Below, in pieces: positions 38,743-49,485 of a DNA stretch of 64,000 nt; positions within the stretch are counted from its first letter, which is position 1, and every line of letters begins with the position of its first letter. Both the position numbers and the translations under genes were made by a program. A model generated the notes under the pieces. That model had not been told where the DNA came from. It saw nothing but the letters and a program-made list of their open reading frames with translations, and ran no database searches. The stretch comes from Lojkania enalia (Eukaryota; Ascomycota; Dothideomycetes; Pleosporales), in contig ML986686.1 in the NCBI GenBank assembly GCA_010094045.1, forward strand, positions 62,001 to 126,000, in the 5' to 3' direction.

Positions 38743-40378
38743 TCAGTCCTTAAGGATACACTCCCAGCTCTCCTCCATCTTCGGATCACCGCCTCTATAT
38801 ACATTTCTCCGCGGATACCTACAATGTGCCCTCCGATAGTCGACGCCCTTCGTTTCCACTCCATCTACCCACCTTGTCCCGACAATCGTCTCCGGCGCAA
38901 TTCCTTCTTCTACCCATTTCACAATCGCCATCAACACATTTTGCTCCGGGTCCAAGCTTTCCACGCTCCTACTTCCCTGTCCGATGACACTCGCGCCGTC
39001 CCCACCCGAGCAATGCGACAGCCCACTAATCCTAAAGAAGCGATAAAAGTCATCCAATTCCGCAGCACCGAGCCGCATAGTCTTCTTCACATGCTCATAA
39101 TACAGCGGTGATATCTCCGACGATATTAACCCATCCATCAGCCCATGATAATGCAAGATCTTCGCTCCCCTATCCCGCACGCCGCTCAGATCCCCGCTCC
39201 AGGTCGAAATGCCGGCCGGATCGACGCGCTGCGCGGTCGCCATGTCCCTGAAATCCAATGTTGCGGGGTCCCAGCTCGGGTCATTGTATATCACGTAGCG
39301 GAACCAGTCCGTCGTGTACGGGAACGGCTGGCCGTTGAACATGGCGAGGGAGGCTAGGGTTTCGGCTCCAGGCTGCATGCGCGGGTAGATGAGGGAGCCG
39401 GATGGATAGTACAGAGGGGACAGTAGTTTGTCAACGGTTTTGGATTGGAGAGGTGTAAGGCAGTTCTCTGTCGAGTTGGACCGACATATCAGTTCCTTTG
39501 AACTATACTTGCACAGCACAGGATCCTCGAGGACCCCGTCCGCATACCCCTCCAACTCATCGCATTTCGTCATGACATCTTGATGGATGACTGGCCATAG
39601 GTTCATTGGCACGAAGGTAGCCGCACTGCTGTTGCCCGTTATGCGGAAGAAGTTCCCGCTCCAGGAGATGAGATTGTTGAAATTGAAAGCCGGCGCGCCA
39701 GCCACGATGCCATCGAAGTCCTGAGGAAAGTCCTGGGCGGATTTGAAGCCTTGTCTTCCGCCGGTCGAGCATCCTAGGTAATACGATTTCGAATGAGGTT
39801 CCTTGTAAAAGACCTTCGTTATCTGCTTCCCGACGGCCACGCCCGTATGTACACTGTACGCATTAATTCGCCGCCAAATAATGTCTTGACAAAGGGACTT
39901 ACGAGCGATATGCAAAATCCTCAACAGCCTCTGGATTCTTATAAAAAGCCCCGCCGCTTGTGCCATTGTGCCCGTTATTCGCACCTACGCTCGCGAAACC
40001 GAGACTAGCCGCATACGCTATGTCGAAGTACCCAATACACCCAGCCAACCCGCCATTTCCCGTGCTCAGAAACCGCCCCGTCCAGTTCAGAGGCATCCAG
40101 GCTTCCATATTAATTCCGGACCGATTGGATGTCGCGATGTACAGCGATATACGACACGTGTCTGTTGAGACGAGCTGCGAGTTTTGACCGCATGTTGCGT
40201 TGTTGTCAGGCAGACTAAGATTTGTCCCTGCAGGGATGTATTCTGAAAAGTAGACTGTGGCGTTCGGGATTGAGAGTTGGGGTCCGATGGATGAGCATGC
40301 GTCCTGGAAATCATCGAGACTGAGCGCGGCGCTAGTATGAGTTATGGCTGCAAGCCAAAACACAGCGCTGAGCTTCAT
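38743..40378 (-). CDS. tannase / feruloyl esterase family secreted esterase
   Basis: Exons complement(39903-40378) and (38743-39853), with a 49-nt GT-AG intron in phase 2; 528 residues, usual for PF07519. A signal peptide (MKLSAVFWLAAITHTSAA) precedes the mature enzyme. The catalytic Ser is S188 in GCSTGGRQG; the Asp lies in GLMDGLIS and the His in GLSHCSGG. The Cys next to the Ser and the Cys after the His form the family's CS-D-HC disulfide-linked triad. Calcium-loop-like residues (YADGVLEDPVLC) and several N-glycosylation sites are present. It should be secreted and release ferulic or gallic acid from plant esters; which one cannot be decided. All key residues are intact. Confidence 0.95.
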
Positions 40379-41279
40379 ATTTCCAGCCGACGAACCCTAC
40401 GATGGAAGCCCGAAATGCCACCCAGAAGCTTGCGATCATGCGTCTTAGTCCTCTACTCGGGAGATATTGAACCCAATTGTTAAGTTAGAATTATTAGCTT
40501 CAGCGCCTTGCCGAAGCCCAATTTTCCTCAGCGCAAAATATCAAGTAGCAGGCTTTCCGTGCACATCTTTATATATCTACCAGCGCGCATGCAAACCCCA
40601 GAATTAGAAAATCTCCGTGGCGCCCTGGATCTACATTTGGAATATTCCGGCACTACACTCTTCCGCACGTCACTTTTATACGCATGTCAAGGATATCGCA
40701 GACGCGAGGCAGCCGCTAGCGAATTTCTCCGGCCTGGTTGATATTGCGAGCAGGGAATCGTGCGAGTAGCAAGGGCTGTCGCGGGCAAGTGGTTGCGTGG
40801 GCCCCCGCTTCGCGGGATAGAGACTCGGGATTTGTAAGGTGGGAGTTTTGACGGAGGGAGGATGGATGTAGCGAGACGGCCGACGCGGAAGGAATTTGGG
40901 GTGTTGTGTATATGGAGGGCGTTTGGTGGAGATATGGAGTATTGAATAGATATAGATATTGATATAGATTTGGGCGCAGGTATGCGGGCTGGGAAGGCTT
41001 GCTATGAGAGCGATTTTAAATGAGTAGGACGGATATAAGAATGGTTGTGCAGGACCGATGTATTGGAAATGAGGTTAATTAGGTCGTATTGGACAGAGAG
41101 TCTTAGGTTCTTGGTTGATCTAAGATAGAAGATTAATGAACGGGGACGTATTACATCACTGTATTTCTTGCAGAAAATGGATATCCATGGCATTTAGAAA
41201 TCCCACTCGACTGTAACCCTCACGCTCCGATTATGAAATGCCAACAGTCGTGGTTAAAGAAACGAGCACCGGGCCTATG
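40379..41279. other. intergenic, tannase promoter side
   Basis: It holds the upstream DNA of the tannase gene and the 3' region of the HET gene. No supported gene. Confidence 0.6.
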
Positions 41280-42401
41280 TCAGCTCGTACCGGCATTATC
41301 ATTTTCCGCTGAGCTTTTGTGCTTCCCTTTCTTTTCGGCGTCACGGATGATTTTCAATATTTCGTTTGGTTGCATTTCAACAATGTTCAGACGCCCCGCT
41401 AAGTCCCACATTCGCCTCCGCGTCTCGCAACTCTCCACCCCCAAAGCAACGAACAGCATATTCTCCGTATGTTTATCCACAATGAAACGAGAGAACCCTA
41501 GAACATGTGCAAACGCAATCGTCACGACTGTTTCTTCGCCAAGCCCATAATCAGGGAAGAATCTGTCCAGGTTTTCGCGCTCTTCCTTATGGAGCAGAGC
41601 AAGGAAGCAAAAGACCCTATCGCGCGGATCGCTGCATGACGCAAATCGATGCAAGATGAGCAACTCGCCCAGTGAAAACCGCCGATGCCGGTTCTGAAGA
41701 GTATCCAAGTAGCGTCCTGCAAGCAAGGGCTCAGCTAAACGCGAAAAAAGTCCCCTCCGCCCGTTTTGCCCGTCGTAGATGGACCGAAAAGTATGGAAAT
41801 CTGTACGATGGGGCCCGCAGAAGATCTCGACATCCTGGCCGAGGAAGAATTCTTGAATCACCCAGAACCGGGTCCAGTATGGTCGACCCGCTAGCTCCGC
41901 CATGTGATCCTGCCACGAAAAAGGGGCTTCGGATCCACTAAATAGCTTAGGTATGTAAGATGCGCTCTTCGACTGCTTCTTGGTGAGAGGCGGGAGCCCG
42001 AGCCATACCGAGACGCATACAGCTTCCTTGTACGTTCTATGCATGAGCCTGACTTGGCTATTTCGCTCCATGATGTTCGTTTGATCAATGCAAATGGCGT
42101 CTGCCCAAATGTATTCCCAGTTTGCATCCTCCGCGTGCATGCTAAGATAGTGCAAGCACGTCCGAAGGTTCGGCGTTACCGCGAGGATTCGCCCATTTAG
42201 GGAAATCTTCTCGGTCAATTTCTCATCTCCCCAGGCATATGATACTGCTGTATAAGGCGGTGCCTCGTCTCTCGAGAAGCGAAAGATCGCAAAGTGCAGC
42301 TCGTCACTAGCGAACCGCAGGGGCTTCAGCAATCGCAGATCATTGGATGATATGTCCGAATACTGGAACGATGTTGATGTCATGCGGGTAAGCAGAAGCA
42401 T
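41280..42401 (-). CDS. short HET-domain protein
   Basis: A single exon of 373 residues. The HET domain begins near residue 50 with YTAVSYAWGD and continues with WADAICIDQTN, ERNSQVRLMHRTYKEA and SVWLGLPP, then WTRFWVIQEF, all in the right order. DPRDRVFCFLALL is the usual post-HET block. It is shorter than the HET protein at 16 kb and lacks the long C-terminal extension, so it may be a minimal HET or a truncated paralogue. I start at ATG 42401; a second in-frame Met lies at 42383. The role is as for other HET proteins, incompatibility or defence-type death signalling, inferred from family. Confidence 0.9.
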   Translation of the reverse strand: MLLLTRMTSTSFQYSDISSNDLRLLKPLRFASDELHFAIFRFSRDEAPPYTAVSYAWGDEKLTEKISLNGRILAVTPNLRTCLHYLSMHAEDANWEYIWADAICIDQTNIMERNSQVRLMHRTYKEAVCVSVWLGLPPLTKKQSKSASYIPKLFSGSEAPFSWQDHMAELAGRPYWTRFWVIQEFFLGQDVEIFCGPHRTDFHTFRSIYDGQNGRRGLFSRLAEPLLAGRYLDTLQNRHRRFSLGELLILHRFASCSDPRDRVFCFLALLHKEERENLDRFFPDYGLGEETVVTIAFAHVLGFSRFIVDKHTENMLFVALGVESCETRRRMWDLAGRLNIVEMQPNEILKIIRDAEKKGKHKSSAENDNAGTS

Positions 42402-42673
42402 TTTGTTAGTAGTCACAGAGATTCAGCAGCTTGCAACATACGATGGGCTTGGCCTTATAGCGGGGCTTGCATGAACGAATAGGCAACCGCACGAGAAGCG
42501 TCTGCTACGATATTTAGCAATGGTAGCGTACCGATACTAACGCTAAGCGCTATCCTACCTTAGATATGGATCATCCAACTAGAAACTCCATTTCGAACAG
42601 CCATTCCAGAGCCCAACTCCACATCCAATCTACACAAGCTCATTCCCATCCTGCACCACCAACCGCCAATATT

Positions 42674-44686
42674 CTACAAAAGCCCGAGTCTCTTTTTTAT
42701 TTCATCGGCTGCCTTCTCCGCTCCTGCATACACACTAGCCATTGGCCCCGAACCCAAAATAAACGGCCACACGCTATTATCCACCACGCTCAGCCTCTCC
42801 GTCCCGTACACCCTATTCTGCACATCGACCACCCCTCCATCCGCACGCCTCATCATTGCAGCCGTACAGCACATGTGCGCATTACTCGGCTGCAAATTCG
42901 CTTTCAGCAGCTTCCGAATGGCATCTTTATCGGCAACGCCAGGCGCAGGAGATGTCTCTATGGGCCCGAGGATAGCGAGCTCAGGCATCGCCATCAGCTT
43001 GCGGTTCTTGAGGTAGATTCCCAGCAGCATCTCGATGTCCGTCGGGTCCGTCGCGGCGCCGAAGTCTATCAACGGATCAGCTAGCACGTTGGCGCTGGAT
43101 ATAGTCACCGAGCCCCGGGATAGCGGCCGCGTCATGTAGAGCGTTGTCGCGGGCCCCGTGCTCCAGGATATATCCCCGATCAGCGAGGCGCTGGTGTGAA
43201 GACTCGAGATTAGGAGATTGCGCTGCTTCTTGTAGCCCGCGAGGACAGTTGGATCGGGATCTTTGAGTAGCTTCGAGGGGTCCTGGGATTTGGCGAGTGC
43301 GATGATGGAGGAAGCCTCGGATGTAATGTTTTTGAGTGGGAGTGCGATGAATAGGTTGCCGGTGGCAGCTGTGATGTCGAACGCGCTGGGCCTGCCGGCA
43401 TCGTACAAGGCGCGCTGTTCTGTGGCGAATGTCGCATTCGTCTGCAGTGACCCTGAATTCGGGAAGAGGTTGTTGGTGTAGTTGTAGTACACGTACAGTC
43501 CTAGATGGTCCTGCAGGTTCTGCCCAACGCCCGGTAGATCTACGATGGATTTGATTCCCAGGTCTTTTAGAGGCAGAGAAGGTCCGATACCGGAGAGTTG
43601 TAGAATCTGAGGTGTGTGGACGGCGCCGGCGGCGACGATTACTTCTTTCTCGGCTTTGATGGTGCCTTTAGCTGTCGTTGTGCGGTTGACGTATTCCACA
43701 CCTATAGCCGTCTTCGCCTCGAACAAAACTCTGCCAACTGCAGTGTTTGGAAGAATATGATAGTTAGGCCTCGGAATGACATTTTCATAGTGATTGATGC
43801 GGGCTGATGATCGAGTCTGCGTCTTTGGGTCAACGGCTCGCTGTAGCCGGAAGATGCCTGCAGGATCTCCTGCATCTGCGTCTTTTGGTGCACGGATACC
43901 GAAGCTTCGAGCAGCATTGTAGAAGTTGGCTAAGGGGAAGGTTAAATATCGACTCCGTCTAGTTCTTTAGGTAAATCTTACCACTTCCCGGGTAATCGTA
44001 AGGCGCATGGCTAATCTGGACTGGTCCATTGAAGCCATGTACAGAATCATCCCACGTGATGTTGTGTTCAATAGCATATTTGGGATCTGGTCTGTTGAAT
44101 GCCTCGCTCTTCCTTTTTGTAAGCAAAGAAATAGTGCTTGCAAAAGCTGTGGCTTGCCTTTTTAAAGTATGGCAATAATGATTTCCAGCCCCATCCCGTA
44201 GCACCCATCTGCTCCCATGCATTATACTCCCAAGCACTAGAAGCATGAAAGAACATCGCATTAACTACGGAGCCTCCTCCGACAATCTGTCCACATGGCA
44301 CGCTGTACGATGTTCCCCCAAGTGCAGTCTGAGGTGTGCTCATCAATGGGAGCCACAAATATGGAACAGGAAGCCATGCTCCGGGTACCATGACAGTATC
44401 TTCATGTTGGTCGAATGGGCCATATTCGATGACCAGGATCGAAACTACAGTCGTTAGAAACACGGATATTTCGATAGGGTGGCGTTGTAGACGAGGAAGT
44501 ACCATCAGGGTTCTCCGACAAGCGATCGGCTACAGTTAAGCCCGCAATGCCACCTCCAGCAACTACAAAATCATAAGATCCATTGGTGAGTAATTGCGTC
44601 TCGTCTACCACTCGCGCAAAACGACCCAGGGCCCCAGAATTAACACCCAGACTTAATGCAGACATGAGGATAAAATAGAGAGCCAT
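42674..44686 (-). CDS. GMC-family FAD oxidoreductase, secreted
   Basis: Four exons: complement(44503-44686), (44158-44444), (43982-44108), (42674-43929); 617 residues, normal for GMC enzymes. A signal peptide (MALYFILMSALSLGVNSGA) is followed by the FAD-binding AGGGIAGLTVADRL (residues 43-56). Further motifs are GTSYSVPCGQIVGGGSVVNA (GMC signature 1 region), GAVHTPQILQLSGIGP (signature 2), and the C-terminal SNAHMCCTAAMM with the first catalytic His. The second catalytic His/Asn of the usual 'PGHPQ' block is replaced (LGSGPMASVY). Intron 2 (44157-44109) is a GC-AG intron; the others are GT-AG. The substrate is unknown: an aryl alcohol, sugar or choline-type alcohol is possible. The gene is divergent from the EthD-like gene. 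Confidence 0.92.
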
Positions 44687-45528
44687 CTTTTACAAAGTGG
44701 CGTCGAATTCTTCAAACATTTCACGAAAGGGATAGTGCCTGATGAAATGTGAATGTACCTCGGGTCAGCTCATCAGCTTACATTACTGGGACCCTTGTTC
44801 TGGGTATATTGGAGCAGTGGGCGTTTTCGGCAATTCAACCGGTTTTTTGGTTAGAGCATGCATCACTGGGTCGGAGTTGTCGAGAGGAAACAACGACACT
44901 GATGTTTAAAATTCTGATAAAAGTCAATTGCGAAGACACTGTTGGTTCGAAATGCTGGATAGATTAGACTTAGACAACTAGGAACCACTGCGGGAAGTAG
45001 CTCGGCTCGGGGCGTGGTTTGATATCGTAACAGCGGTTGTGGCTTGCAGATTTCTTGGAATTAATCGTAACAATTCTAACCTCTTTTGGTTTTAAGTGGG
45101 ATCTGTGGACTCCTTCTGCATAACACGCGAGGGCTCAGGAGATTTACCCCTGCGCCTCGCTCGTTCACGACCTTCACATTCCTCAGCCCTATGATGCATC
45201 GGGATTAATTGCGCCGCCTTCCACTATGAGCCAGTATAGGCTTGAGAACTTAGTATTTCCCAAAGTTATTGGCCCGTCTGACCCTTGTTCATCCGACTCA
45301 AACGAGTGCTTTCCTACCATAACATTAGTTGGTTGTAGTAAATTCGCTAGACACCGTTATTTGGCACGGCCCCGGCTTTGAGATGATCGGCTTGGCCTAA
45401 AGTGAAGTTTGACTAAACTCCATCTAAGGCCGCTTCACACGCGCCAAACTCCGAGCTCTAGGTTGTTAATAAATGTAGCCGGGTGGATGCAACGTGGATA
45501 ACACCTAGATTAAAGCCCGCACGACGAA
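44687..45528. promoter_or_regulatory. divergent promoter region, GMC and EthD-like genes
   Basis: 842 bp between opposed starts. No gene or clear motif found. Confidence 0.45.
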
Positions 45529-46035
45529 ATGGCTAACGCTACGGAACAAGACTACATACAAGTCGTCACATATATCAAGCGCAAACACTCGTTAACCCCA
45601 GCATATTTCTACAATTATTGGCAAAATGCGCATGCACCGAAGGTTGCTCCCTGGGCTAAGGAGCATGGCATTCGACGTTACCAGCAGGTTCGTGTTAGAC
45701 TCCGCTTCGAATAAGCATTCGTGGAACTAACAACGACCGGGTAGATCCACGTCTCTGGAAAGATGGTCCCAAGTGCTGCTGCGGCCTCAGCACCGAACGC
45801 GATAAGCATCGGAAAACTACCTAGAGATCTAGTTGAGTTCGATGGAGTCGTGCTTTTCTTGATCTCAGATCTTAAGAAATTCACCAATGGCTTCAAAGAT
45901 CCGTACTATCTTGAAGTCATCGAACCTGATGAGCGGAAACTTATTGATAAGAGCGGTCCAGGTAGTGGGGTAATTGCGAGCTTCCAAGGGAAGATGGTCC
46001 CGATCGTGCATGTGGGCAAGAGTGTAATTGAATGA
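45529..46035 (+). CDS. EthD-like dimeric alpha/beta-barrel protein
   Basis: Exons 45529-45687 and 45745-46035, with a 57-nt GT-AG intron (branch-like CTAAC); 149 residues. The opening YIQVVTYIKRKHSLTPAYFYNYW then NAHAPKVAPWAKEHGIRRY is the EthD pattern (PF07110), including the W..NAHAP stretch. The second half, LVEFDGVVLFLISDLKKF followed by FKDPYYLEVIEPDE, is the second barrel strand set with the DPYY..VI.PDE motif. Fungal members often sit in pigment or polyketide clusters, where some act as decarboxylases or cyclases. The divergent GMC oxidoreductase would fit such an oxidative pathway, but no synthase gene is in this window. There is no signal peptide, so it is cytosolic. Confidence 0.88.
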
Positions 46036-46183
46036 AAGGGGAGTGAGTACCGCAGGGTTTGGGAAGAATATGAGAGTAGAAACTATTCGTGAAAAAGGAG
46101 ACGGTCTGGGGACAATTTTAGCCATTGAATTTAAAGATCTTATATTCATGTCTGCATGTCGGCTTCCACTAGGATTCCGTTGA

Positions 46184-47366
46184 CTAGAACTTGCTCGAGT
46201 CAATCGCAAAGACATGCCTATAACCAGGCTGCTCCATTAGCGTCCACAGGCCTACATCCTTCTCGTAACTTAAATCCTCCGGAACTTTAGGGAATACTCC
46301 AGTTGTCTTCTTCTGTCTGTCCTTCCATGTATGCGTAATCAAGCTTCCACCACTCTGAGTGAGAAAGAACTTTCCGTTAATGGACGTCGCGCCTTGGATC
46401 TTAGTATTTCCATGCTGGACAGCCTGCGAAGCGGTCGCAATGCCGCTCGAAGTCTTGAGGAGTCGAGTCTTATAATCAGCATCGAAGCGCAGCAAACGGC
46501 AGTTAGTGCGCTCCGCGTGGTACTCGCCAATGATTAGAGAGTCTGGAGTTGTGGTTCGATCGAGTGAAATGAACGAGAAGCGCATATTAGTAACACCAGA
46601 TTTTTTCTGCCAGTCATAGCTCCGAGCTTGCGGCAATACATACCCAGTTTGTTCAGTATTCGTTAACTCAAGACGGCTAGGCAGCTCACTTATATCCGAA
46701 CGCACCGTATTTATTCCTCGACTTGCCAGCCTTGTTCTTGATACTCTCGTCCACAGAGTATATATGATTCAAATCGAAAACCCTCAAACCGCTGGTGGTA
46801 TCTACGACATAGAGGAGATTCCCATACCATACTATCCCACCAGCATGCAGTCCCTTAATAGCTTCAAAGTCCTCATCGCCCTTCGGCCGCACCAATAGCA
46901 CATGTCGATACTTCTTTTTCCGTCCAGAGCCTTGCTTTACAAACGAAATCCTCGCCCCTCTCTTCCCATCATCATAATGGTCTGAATGCCAGCTGATAAG
47001 CTGCACGCTATAACCCTCATACTTTTCACTATCAAACGCATCGGCGGACGTCGAGATGCCTTGCGGGTACCACTTCTCGGTATCTTGGTCGTTAAAATTC
47101 GACGAATCTTTCCATCCGTATCCGGAGGATGCGAGGAGGTTCTTTACTTTGGGCGCTGTGCCTGGATTATCGTGGTTCAGATTTTCCATAATCGTAGCTA
47201 ATTTCACGTTCGGGAGGGCTTTGTCGAGATTTGCGATTGTGGACGAGTAGCCCGTCTGCTTCAGCTTGTAGTTTGACAAAGTAAGGTTTTTCCATGCTGC
47301 CGTAGTAGAAACAGCGAAATTTGTGAATAGAAGGACAAAATAAATGACTTTGAAGAAGAGCGACAT
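46184..47366 (-). CDS. uncharacterised secreted protein with an irregular splice junction
   Basis: Two open segments, complement 46690-47366 and 46184-46643, in different frames. The first has a signal peptide (MSLFFKVIYFVLLFTNFAVS) and HAGGIVWYGNLLYVVDTTSG plus LRVFDLNHIYSVD, a beta-propeller-like repeat. The second has YVLPQARSYDW and FSFISLDRTTTPDSLIIGEY. Joining GAFGYK to YVLPQ needs removal of 46689-46644 (46 nt), which starts GTGAGC but ends GG, not AG. A canonical alternative (GTGCGT to GCAAG, 78 nt) keeps the frame but deletes GAFGYK and YVLPQ. With the first junction the product has 378 residues. The family is known to me only as secreted proteins of unknown role. The gene may carry a damaged 3' splice site or a base error. 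Confidence 0.75.
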
Positions 47367-49485
47367 TGGGGTAGTGGCTGTGGTGATCGATCTCCTCGTG
47401 GGGCAGATTTAGGGCCGAGAATCTTTTGTAACCGTTGCACCTTGGATGCTGCCGAATTCACATACGACGGTCGCAGATCATTTCGGAGATTCGTTTCAGG
47501 ACATCGATGATTCAAGAAGGCATTGGCAAATACGAGCATATCGGAAAGTTGGAGATCGTATCGTGGTGGACCGTGCAAGCAAATGCGACGAATGCGGGAT
47601 TGATTTAGTGAAACCCAAGGACGAGGCTTACTAAGTTTTAGTTTGGAATTCTGATTCTCGGTATGATTATGAAGATGCTCTATGTATACGCTCGTCTATG
47701 ATAATTCAAAAAATCTGCTCCATTTGCTGCGATTGATGACATCAATGTGCTCGACCTGTCGTTCCATTGGTCAAACTTCAGGATGCTTCTTATTTCACAG
47801 CATAACCACGCTCAACTAGGCATTGGCGCTTTGCAGGTTCTGTACTTTGAGACTTTCAACTTTTTCATTCCACACCCCTAAATTGTAGCTGGCTTCTGCG
47901 TTAAGCACGTCGAGCAATTTTACTCCCCGATAGCTTTCGGTATCCTAGCAAGCTATGTACTTTACCTATAGAGATATTCAACGATGTGACGCAAATCTTT
48001 TATATCTTGATACAAATTTTATTTGATATATTTCATTAGGTCCAGTAATATTCGTTCTGCCTATAGGAATCGAGGTCTACAGTAGATTTGTTCGGGTGGC
48101 TCCCCATAATCTCCATTTTGACAATACAAATATCTCTCGATGCAGTGTTTTTGATACTTCGATGCCATGCAATCGATTAACCTCATTCTTGAATATTGGT
48201 ATGCTCGTTCACATTGGTGCATTGTGCCATATCTGTCACATGTTTCTACTATTCTATTATAGTTGGTCTGTTTTCAGGCCTATATAGTCTCGCCATCGCC
48301 AGCTTCTGCCGAAGCAGGCCACTTACCCTCCTTCAATACATCAATATTTGCCTCAGCAATTGATGCTCCCTGATACGCGACAATATCAAGCATATTGTAG
48401 TGTCCTTCGAGGAACATTTTCAGGAAGGTATGAATCAAATGTCTAACAACGCGTTTCATTCGACTCTTTTCATATTTTGTTACGGCTAAGCTATTCACAG
48501 TTAGCCCCTTGGCAGGTCCAGGGATATATATGTAGCATGTCTCGCATTTCTAGTCAATAGACGCAGTTTTTCCAACCCTCATCAGAGCCAGCCAGCTCTG
48601 ACATATTTTAGCATCATTTTTTTGAAGGTGAAAGTACCTCTAATCCAACAAGTTCACTACAGTTTTGACAGCTAGTCAATGACTAGCCAACCCTATACTT
48701 ACCTACGCAATGAGGCATCAGGGACTGTTAATAACTAGTCAATCCAGGGACATTGTGGACCATTAAAGACTAGCTTGGAAATTTGTAGTGCTGTTGCTGC
48801 CAGTAACATTTTACGACCAGCTGCGGAGACCTCAAGTTCTCGTGTCCATGGCCATGCTGGACATCACATCTAGAACATAACCTAGGGCATAAACAAAAGC
48901 TTGTTTTCATTCGCGTTAGTTCAAATACGGAAGTCCAATTGTCTAACATATGCTTGCATTTGTAATGGGTCAAGACCTGTGAGCCTCGATTAGGTTAACT
49001 TGGGTTACTAGTGGCTCTTCGAAGGTTCCACGTCCTTCCTCACAGCATTCGCAAATTTATCGCTTAATATATATATCTCCGTTCATCCAGACATCCGGTT
49101 GTGATGGGCAGTGATTTGTCGATTATGAGAATACCCCTTCCGGCAGTTCATCTTGTCATACAGAATCGTGCTCTCTGATTGGCCGCGATGCCGGCATAGA
49201 TGAACAATTAAGCTTTAATCTACGGCAGTTGATCATGCACCCTTCGATAGGCGACGATCCCCCTTCAATATTGTCAACCGAAATGTACCCCAGAGAATGC
49301 GGGGTGGGCTTGTTTATATTATCGCGATGAGCTCGGCAGTGGCCATGGCAGTTGCCACAATGGCCGCGGTATATTCAAAGGTTGAAAAGCTGGGGTGTTC
49401 AACATGAGTGCCCGTCGTCTTCTTTCTTCACCACAAGCCATCCGTCGGCATAAACTCAGTTGAGAAGTACTTACAGCAGTCGAAG
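47367..49485. other. intergenic, contains a solo LTR
   Basis: No gene supported. AT-rich parts between 47.9 and 49.0 kb. The last few hundred bases are the promoter of the DUF1996 gene. Confidence 0.55.
48478..48603 (-). mobile_element. solo LTR, copy 1
   Basis: 126 bp beginning TGTTACGGC and ending CTCTGACA (TG...CA, with inverted TGT/ACA tips), flanked on both sides by TATTT (48473-48477 and 48604-48608). It is the reverse complement of 57604-57728 with one base substitution and one base indel. A short LTR with a perfect 5-bp target duplication and no internal domain is what recombination between the two LTRs of a small retrotransposon leaves. The strand given is arbitrary, relative to the second copy. 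Confidence 0.88.
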
